Assembly: GCA_018260275.1 (NCBI GenBank) | Contig: JAGLBK010000063.1 | Coordinates: forward strand, 1 to 12,825 | Length of the DNA stretch: 12,825 nt | Direction: 5' to 3' | DNA from: Deinococcus sp. | GTDB lineage: Bacteria > Deinococcota > Deinococci > Deinococcales > Deinococcaceae | Shown: positions 9,759 through 12,825 of the stretch, one piece after another | Layout of the letters: every line of letters starts with the position of its first letter | Numbering within the stretch: position 1 is the first letter of the stretch | The notes under the pieces: generated by a model | The model's database searches: none | Seen by the model: the letters and a program-made list of their open reading frames with translations, nothing else | What the model was told of the DNA's origin: nothing | Program-made: the position numbers and the translations under genes

Positions 9759-9759
<1 letters not shown>
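9688..9759 (+). CDS. Possible 23-codon linking ORF between gatC and serS
   Basis: The ATG at 9688 overlaps the gatC stop (TAATG, 9686-9690), and the TGA at 9757-9759 overlaps the serS ATG (TGATG, 9757-9761). The peptide would be MGGLTLKGGFSLFLPTLARL plus WSL. If translated it would let ribosomes pass from gatC to serS by termination-reinitiation. It is short, has no ribosome site of its own beyond gatC, and could be chance. Confidence 0.3.
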
Positions 9760-11036
<1,277 letters not shown>

Positions 11037-11104
11037 GTGGGACGTGGTCAGTGGGGGGCTAGGGCATCACACTCGGGCCAACAGATTCAGGCAGACTGGC
11101 GGGT

Positions 11105-11653
11105 ATGAGGAAACTCGTGCCTGCGCTGTTCTTTGTCGCCCTTGCTAACGCGTCTGCCGGGGGGGCTGGCAGCCCTTCAAGCTGGCTGGGAAACAGACTT
11201 GATCCTGCCCAGACCGCTTTTTGCCGCGCTCACGGCTGTGTGCTCCAAAGCGTTCGCAAAAATAATGATAGTCGGGAAGGCTGGCATGACGGCACGCTGC
11301 GGGGCTACCGCCTGAGCGACGGTTCACGGCTGGAAGTGGACGTGCGCCCGGAGGGGTGGATCAGCAACGCCCGGCTGTTCGTGGTGCCCGAATCCCAGGC
11401 TAACGGTACCCACGCCATGAATCCGGCCAGGTATCCGCTGGCCGCCGAGTTTTTGAGTGCCCTCACAGGACGCCGCTTTACTGCTGAAGCTGTGGCGGCC
11501 TGTGAGCGTGCAGGCGTAGCGCTGGGCCTGCCCGACAACTACGGCCCGGCTCAGCCGCTCTCACGCTGGAAAACGCCCGGCGGCCTGCCGTTTGTGGCCC
11601 GCTGCGGGATAAACAGTCAGGTGGGCGTGTGGGCTGGGTGGATGCAGGCGTAA
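11105..11653 (+). CDS. Secreted hypothetical protein with four cysteines
   Basis: A 182-residue protein with a short signal peptide, MRKLVPALFFVALANASA, and a likely cut after Ala18. The mature part has four cysteines (40, 45, 133, 167), which could form two disulfides outside the cytoplasm. Segments such as GTLRGYRLSDGSRLEVDVRP (64-83) and PLAAEFLSALTGRRFTAEAV (111-130) suggest a small globular alpha/beta fold. No known family is recognised. Neither a clear Shine-Dalgarno nor a perfect -10 box precedes the ATG; CAGACT at 11092-11097 is a weak fit at the leaderless distance. It lies 68 bases after serS and may be read from that transcript or its own promoter. Confidence 0.7.
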   Translation: MRKLVPALFFVALANASAGGAGSPSSWLGNRLDPAQTAFCRAHGCVLQSVRKNNDSREGWHDGTLRGYRLSDGSRLEVDVRPEGWISNARLFVVPESQANGTHAMNPARYPLAAEFLSALTGRRFTAEAVAACERAGVALGLPDNYGPAQPLSRWKTPGGLPFVARCGINSQVGVWAGWMQA

Positions 11654-11663
11654 TTTCAGCGAC

Positions 11664-11669
11664 TACACT
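11664..11669 (+). promoter_or_regulatory. Leaderless -10 box of the DinB-like gene
   Basis: TACACT ends six bases before the ATG at 11676 and fits TANNNT, in a gap of only 22 bases after the preceding stop. No Shine-Dalgarno is present, so the gene probably has its own leaderless transcript. Confidence 0.6.
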
Positions 11670-11675
11670 GGGCCT

Positions 11676-12221
11676 ATGCCTAAAGCCCTGTTCGACCCCG
11701 CACTGTTACAAGCCTTGGGCCAGACCCCCGACGAGGTTCGCGCCTCGCTGAAACGGGAACTCGGCGCCCTCACCGACGAGCTTCGCAAGCGCCAGGATGA
11801 CTGGGCCACCGTGCAGGCAGGCCGCGACTGGTCGCCCGCGCAAGACGCCGAGCACATCATTAAGGTCAGTGATGCGGGCGGGCAAGCGGCACGGCTACTG
11901 CTTTCTGACAAGGAAATTCGCCCCTTCCCACAGGTTCCGGCCACCCTCAAGGACGGCAAGCGTCAGGCCCCCGACTTCACCCTGCCTAGCGCGGGTGGCC
12001 TGACCTGGGAAGAGCTGGACACCAAGTGGGCCGAGCATGGGCAGCGCCTAACCGAACTGGCCGACCAGATTCGTGAAACGCCGGGGCGCACGCTCTGGCA
12101 CCCCTATTTTGGCGAACTGGACGCACTCGACTGGCTGCGGGCCAGCATCGGGCACCTGCGCGGGCACCGTGAACTGCTGCAAAAGAGTGCGGCGGTGCGT
12201 TCGGAAGGGGCTGCGGGCTAA
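11676..12221 (+). CDS. DinB-like (DinB/YfiT superfamily) putative metal-binding protein
   Basis: A 181-residue soluble protein resembling the four-helix DinB/YfiT fold. The N-terminal helices are followed by DWSPAQDAEHI (51-61) with His60, and the last helix has SIGHLRGHRELL (157-168) with His160 and His164. Together these give the three-histidine metal site typical of the family. WHPYFGELDALDWL (141-154) is also family-like. DinB-like proteins are thought to include thiol-dependent transferases and are numerous in Deinococcus; the substrate here is unknown. The middle (about 75-120) is more charged and variable. The assignment rests on motif layout, so the family is likely but the function open. 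Confidence 0.72.
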   Translation: MPKALFDPALLQALGQTPDEVRASLKRELGALTDELRKRQDDWATVQAGRDWSPAQDAEHIIKVSDAGGQAARLLLSDKEIRPFPQVPATLKDGKRQAPDFTLPSAGGLTWEELDTKWAEHGQRLTELADQIRETPGRTLWHPYFGELDALDWLRASIGHLRGHRELLQKSAAVRSEGAAG

Positions 12222-12254
12222 AGCATTTGACATAAGAATGTTTTGAGTTGTTGA

Positions 12255-12300
12255 CCCTCGCCCCTTGCGGGAGAGGGCCTTGCGAAGCAAGGGGTGAGGG
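12255..12300. repeat. Nested-hairpin intergenic repeat (CCCTCGCCCCTTGC type)
   Basis: The arm CCCTCGCCCCTTGC (12255-12268) pairs with GCAAGGGGTGAGGG (12287-12300) over 14 bases with a single G-T wobble. Two other foldings compete. The left arm can pair with the inner GGGAGAGGG (12269-12277) with one mismatch, and CCTTGC (12278-12283) makes a perfect six-base stem with GCAAGG (12287-12292). Seven Ts at 12318-12324 follow on the plus strand, too far from the stem for a classic terminator. The form resembles dispersed palindromic repeats of bacterial intergenic DNA. Confidence 0.65.
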
Positions 12301-12346
12301 GGCCACAAGGTAACGTCTTTTTTTCAAAGGCTCCAAAACCACCAAA

Positions 12347-12387
12347 GAACAAGCCCCCAGCCCAGTCAAAGGCGCGGGGGCTTGTTC
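12347..12387 (-). terminator. Hairpin terminator of dxs
   Basis: GAACAAGCCCCC (12347-12358) and GGGGGCTTGTTC (12376-12387) form a perfect 12-bp stem with a 17-base loop. The stem begins ten bases past the dxs stop on the minus strand. The downstream minus-strand bases are CTTTGGTGGTTTT, a weak U-rich tract. The hairpin could also stop plus-strand transcripts from the DinB-like gene. Confidence 0.7.
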
Positions 12388-12396
12388 ACTCAGCGC

Positions 12397-12825
12397 TCAA
12401 ATGCCGATGGGTACTTCGATGCCCAGCTCGGCCAGCGCCGTGCGAATGGCGGGCGCGTCGATGCCGCTGCGGGCGTGCACGCTCTCGGTGGTGGCGTGTT
12501 CCTGAAACTCGTCGGGAATGCCCAGCACGCGCACCTTCACGTCCAGCTCCATGCGGTTAAGGGCTTCAAGCACCGCACTGCCGAAGCCCCCGACCACCGT
12601 GTTGTCCTCGACAGTGATGATGGCGCGGGCCTTTTGCGCTACCTCGCGCAGCATGTTCTCGTCGAGCGGCTTGACGAAGCGGGCATTGACCACGCCCACG
12701 CCCGGCAGGTCCCAGGCCGCTTTCTGGGCGTATTCGAGGGCTTTGCCGCCCGCCAGAATGACCACGTCGTCGCCCTCCTTGAGGCGTTCCCAGGTGCCCC
12801 AGGTCAGTTCCGGCCAGGTGTGCGG
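12397..12825 (-). CDS. dxs: 1-deoxy-D-xylulose-5-phosphate synthase, C-terminal part (cut by window edge)
   Basis: The frame is open from the window edge and ends at TGA (12399-12397), giving the last 142 residues of a protein usually about 630 long. This is the transketolase C-terminal domain of DXS, the thiamine-diphosphate enzyme joining pyruvate and glyceraldehyde 3-phosphate in the first step of the MEP isoprenoid pathway. Recognisable pieces are WERLKEGDDVVILAGG at the edge, NARFVKPLDENMLREVA, ITVEDNTVVGGFGSAVLEAL and VLGIPDEFQEHA. The catalytic thiamine-binding part lies outside. The GTG at 12765 is an internal valine codon and not a start. A hairpin terminator follows. Confidence 0.95.
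   Translation of the reverse strand, partial: PHTWPELTWGTWERLKEGDDVVILAGGKALEYAQKAAWDLPGVGVVNARFVKPLDENMLREVAQKARAIITVEDNTVVGGFGSAVLEALNRMELDVKVRVLGIPDEFQEHATTESVHARSGIDAPAIRTALAELGIEVPIGI

Overview
The window is high-GC bacterial DNA whose protein families and signals point to a Deinococcus-like member of the Deinococcota. Several genes lack a Shine-Dalgarno sequence and instead carry a TANNNT -10 box 6-7 bases before the start codon, the leaderless arrangement known to be common in Deinococcus. The GatC, SerRS and DinB-like proteins and an intergenic octamer repeat fit the same assignment. The species cannot be named from the sequence alone.

Left edge (1-941): the N-terminal half of an MFS drug-efflux-type gene on the minus strand runs into a strikingly AT-rich stretch at the window edge (3 G/C in the 70 bases 21-90). 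This is either a contig-end chimera or the edge of a foreign insertion. A regulatory region with inverted repeats separates it from the next gene.

Centre (942-7312): a same-strand formate module. Its genes are a FocA-type formate/nitrite channel, a 76-residue disordered small protein, a 1010-residue formate dehydrogenase catalytic subunit with five predicted iron-sulfur clusters, a DUF1641 partner, the sulfurtransferase FdhD and an unrecognised 172-residue protein whose GTG start overlaps the fdhD stop. The catalytic subunit has Cys-Gln where classical formate dehydrogenases have (Sec/Cys)-His. Together with the DUF1641 partner this marks it as a ForCE-type enzyme, the non-canonical menaquinone-linked class described in Bacillus subtilis, and not as an NAD-dependent Fds or an FdhF enzyme. 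Proposed scheme: the channel brings in formate, FdhD delivers sulfur to the Mo-bisPGD cofactor of ForC, and ForC-ForE passes electrons from formate to menaquinone. The 76- and 172-residue proteins are the undescribed parts.

Right half (7318-12825): a class III aminotransferase (minus) converges on the formate module and diverges from a degenerate YisB-type HNH-like zinc protein. A 147-bp inverted-repeat element with octamer repeats follows, then gatC and serS joined by a tiny overlapping reading frame. After these come a secreted four-cysteine hypothetical protein, a DinB-like protein, a nested-hairpin intergenic repeat, and the 3' end of dxs (minus) with its hairpin terminator. No tRNA, rRNA, CRISPR array or intact transposase gene was seen.
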